From positions 62,001 through 126,000 of the forward strand of contig SVEQ01000002.1 in NCBI GenBank assembly GCA_015057325.1: a DNA stretch of 64,000 nt. Reading direction: 5' to 3'. Below, in pieces: positions 61,888 to 64,000 of the stretch. The stretch comes from Lachnospiraceae bacterium (lineage in GTDB: Bacteria > Bacillota > Clostridia > Lachnospirales > Lachnospiraceae). The number at the start of each line of letters is the position of its first letter. Position 1 is the first letter of the stretch. The position numbers and the translations under genes were made by a program. Below the pieces are notes generated by a model that saw only the letters and a program-made list of their open reading frames with translations, ran no database searches and had not been told where the DNA came from.

Positions 61888-63993
61888 TTAGTCCAATGAA
61901 ATATATGGTTTCAATATCTCTCTCATATCATCATACTCTAGACGCCTCTTTTGATACAGTTCCTTTTGTAATGCATCTAAAGCCTTTCGATTATCCTTTA
62001 AAGCTTTCGCTGCTTCCGCCATTTGATTTGCTAATATCTCATTTATCCGTTTATATATTCTTTCACCGAGTGGCGATGTCATGAACTTTTCGATGTCATC
62101 AACATCCAAATAAGAAACCATAAAATCATCTTCCATTGCATAACAGGTAAGATATTCTCTGGCAAGACTTGTCGCATACTTCAGGTCAACGCCCAGTCCT
62201 ATTGTAATACCCCTATTCTCGCCATATGCCACAACCTCGGCAGCCCTTCCTGCTAAGAAAATACGAATGTGTGAAAGGAAATCTTCTTTTCTCCTATGCT
62301 CAATTTTAAAATCAACATAACCGCCAAAATTACCACGCGAAACCACTGTAGCATAATCCGGGTAGAACTTCTTACCTGACAAGAATCCCATCAGTGCATG
62401 ACCAGCCTCATGATATGTGACTTGCTTGAATTCTTCCGCACCATCACCTGACTTAGTTTCCAGCCCATAATAATATTCCTCAAAACAATCATAGAGGAAA
62501 CCATAATCTACTTCTGTACATTTCATAACTGCCTGCGACATAGTATAATTAATGACATTTTCAATCTCTGCCAGACTCTGTCCGCTCATTACCCTGGCAA
62601 ACTTCTCTACATCAACATCACTAAGCCCGCTCAAATCATAAGTCAGCTTTTCTTTGGACATTTCGTCAATCTTTTTCTTGATAAATAATGTTCGGCTATT
62701 TAATCCCGGTTTTTTGATTAAAATACTATTTCCAAATCTACGCAACAACGCTTCGTCTAAAATACCAGGATCGTAATTAGTCGCAGCGATTACGAATACC
62801 GGTCTGGAAGGATCTGTTTCAAATCCATCCATCTCTGTCAAAAGCTGATTAATAATTCTGGCATCACCGTCGTGCCTTATACGGTCTTTTGCAATCACAT
62901 CAATCTCATCGATAAATATAATTGATGGTGCATATTTTCTTGCAAGGGAAAATACAGTATGAATATCCTTCACTACTTCATCGCCTGTATGTGAGTGATG
63001 GTTTTCCTCATTTTTTAATAACTCAACACCGGTACAGGATATAAACGGACAGTCAGCCTCATTTGCAAGAGCCTTTGCCAGCAAAGTTTTTCCCGTACCG
63101 GGTGCACCATACATCAAAATACCCCTTGACACCTTTGCACCGCTTTTTCTGAACCAATCCGGTTTCTCTAGAAAAATCTTGAACTTCCGCAATTCATTGA
63201 CAGCCTGTTTGTTTCCAATCACATCGTCAAATGTCACTCCCGGACGGTTTTTGTCATTAATCATAACAACTGCCGCATCTTCACCAAAGTCATTGATCTC
63301 CTGGTAATTACCGATTTCCAGTTCTATAGTATTTATTTCCTTTTGTTCTAGAATATTTGAATTAAATTCAAGTTTTCGGCCTTTCTTTTGAAGACTTTGC
63401 ACTTTTTCCTGCAGGAAACACTCTTTCACAAAAGTGCTTAAGTCATACTCCATCTTTGTCATGGAAATGATATCCTCAATACCATTTTCCAATAACTCCT
63501 TTTTCTCTGAAGCAAGGTAATCTCTTTCAAAGGATACGGCATATACAGGTGGAGTATTAGGTTGTTTTTGAAGCCAGCGGTATATCTGTGCCGGAACGGA
63601 ATCATTTAGCAGAAGGCTTTCATAAACCTCTTTTTCCTGTTGTTTTTGACGTAATTTTCCTCCCACCATATTATAATGAAAATCTATTAATATACCATCG
63701 ATTTGGGTTTCCGGGTCCTTGAGGAGATTCCTGATATTTTTTTCTTGTTCATTTTCTTTTGGTTCGCTTTTTTCAAACTGATGTATATAATAGAGCTTAT
63801 AGGCGGAGTCCTCTGACATCTTTTCAAAAAGTCTGTGCTTATCCCCTTTTCCATCCTTATTCCCACATATGACAATAAAATTCCTCGTTTCCCTTTTATC
63901 TGCTTCCCAGAGATAATTCTTTGCAACATCCCCATCTAATGCTAAAGTCGCCTTTACTTTCTTGATTTTTTCTTTCGCTTTCTCAGACTGCAT
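61888..63993 (-). CDS. soluble FtsH-like AAA+ zinc protease with receiver-like N-terminus
   Basis: At least 701 aa; the frame is open to the window end, so the true start may lie outside. Residues 36-180 look like a receiver fold (FIVICGNKDG, Asp104 in ILIDFH, PPVYAVSF). AAA+ module: Walker A GAPGTGKT (296-303), Walker B SIIFIDEID (357-365), NQLLTEMDGFE, arginine fingers LLRRFG. Peptidase M41: HEAGH (528-532) and third-ligand Asp603 in GLGVDLKYATSLAREY. No membrane helices, unlike FtsH. Next to the methyltransferase/nuclease genes, 150 nt away with no terminator in between. Confidence 0.88.
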   Translation of the reverse strand: MQSEKAKEKIKKVKATLALDGDVAKNYLWEADKRETRNFIVICGNKDGKGDKHRLFEKMSEDSAYKLYYIHQFEKSEPKENEQEKNIRNLLKDPETQIDGILIDFHYNMVGGKLRQKQQEKEVYESLLLNDSVPAQIYRWLQKQPNTPPVYAVSFERDYLASEKKELLENGIEDIISMTKMEYDLSTFVKECFLQEKVQSLQKKGRKLEFNSNILEQKEINTIELEIGNYQEINDFGEDAAVVMINDKNRPGVTFDDVIGNKQAVNELRKFKIFLEKPDWFRKSGAKVSRGILMYGAPGTGKTLLAKALANEADCPFISCTGVELLKNEENHHSHTGDEVVKDIHTVFSLARKYAPSIIFIDEIDVIAKDRIRHDGDARIINQLLTEMDGFETDPSRPVFVIAATNYDPGILDEALLRRFGNSILIKKPGLNSRTLFIKKKIDEMSKEKLTYDLSGLSDVDVEKFARVMSGQSLAEIENVINYTMSQAVMKCTEVDYGFLYDCFEEYYYGLETKSGDGAEEFKQVTYHEAGHALMGFLSGKKFYPDYATVVSRGNFGGYVDFKIEHRRKEDFLSHIRIFLAGRAAEVVAYGENRGITIGLGVDLKYATSLAREYLTCYAMEDDFMVSYLDVDDIEKFMTSPLGERIYKRINEILANQMAEAAKALKDNRKALDALQKELYQKRRLEYDDMREILKPYISLD

Positions 63994-64000
63994 AAGCCGA

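Overview
The window comes from a low-GC, endospore-forming Firmicute, most likely a member of the Lachnospiraceae. This rests on gpr and spoIIP, an HrcA/CIRCE heat-shock operon, AT-rich intergenic DNA, strong AGGAGG-type ribosome sites and a butyryl/4-hydroxybutyrate-type CoA-transferase. Almost every gene lies on the minus strand; only rpsT, argG and one IS transposase are on the plus strand. I see no tRNA, rRNA or CRISPR array.

Layout. (1) 1-8.6 kb, read right to left: hrcA-grpE-dnaK-dnaJ behind a perfect CIRCE operator, then prmA-rsmE and a partial HMGL-like aldolase. (2) 8.6-21.8 kb: a surface-glycan cluster (flippase, three GT-A glycosyltransferases, two DegT-type aminotransferases, a dTDP-hexose 3,4-ketoisomerase, two methyltransferases, an ATP-grasp enzyme, a GNAT/FemAB-like enzyme and a large HAD protein). 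It sits inside the old Firmicute gene block gpr-spoIIP-lepA-hemW-hrcA. (3) 21.8-34.6 kb: hemW, lepA, spoIIP, gpr, divergent rpsT, then holA, comEC, a GerMN lipoprotein, an OmpR-type two-component pair and comEA. The rpsT terminator carries a small IS-derived palindrome in its loop. (4) 34.8-40.2 kb: a DMT-type permease, a solute-binding lipoprotein, argB and argC, and divergent argG, with ArgR-like boxes on both arginine promoters. (5) 40.2-46.6 kb: an operon of ABC exporter, NarL-type two-component system and CoA-transferase.

(6) 46.7-64 kb is accessory DNA. A three-gene operon encodes a TIR/zinc-ribbon protein, a receiver-linked class III nucleotide cyclase and a PGDY-repeat protein; this is the best candidate for an undescribed signalling or defence module. 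Next come a truncated RhuM protein, a nitrilase-family amidase, and a small possibly ubiquitin-like protein beside a JAMM metalloprotease. After that is a decayed stretch with a 164-bp direct repeat, a chimeric RNase H remnant, a lone receiver protein, an AAA+ pseudogene with a stop in its Walker A motif, and an intact RNase HI-like gene with an IS1182-family element at its 5' end. The window closes with a modification/nuclease block (PD-(D/E)xK nuclease, DUF3883 nuclease-like protein, cytosine-5 methyltransferase, M.EcoRI-type adenine methyltransferase) and a soluble FtsH-like AAA+ protease with a receiver-like N-terminus.

Family calls come from motifs read by eye; no database search was run. 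Several starts were moved inward to the codon that has a proper ribosome site, and these cases are noted.
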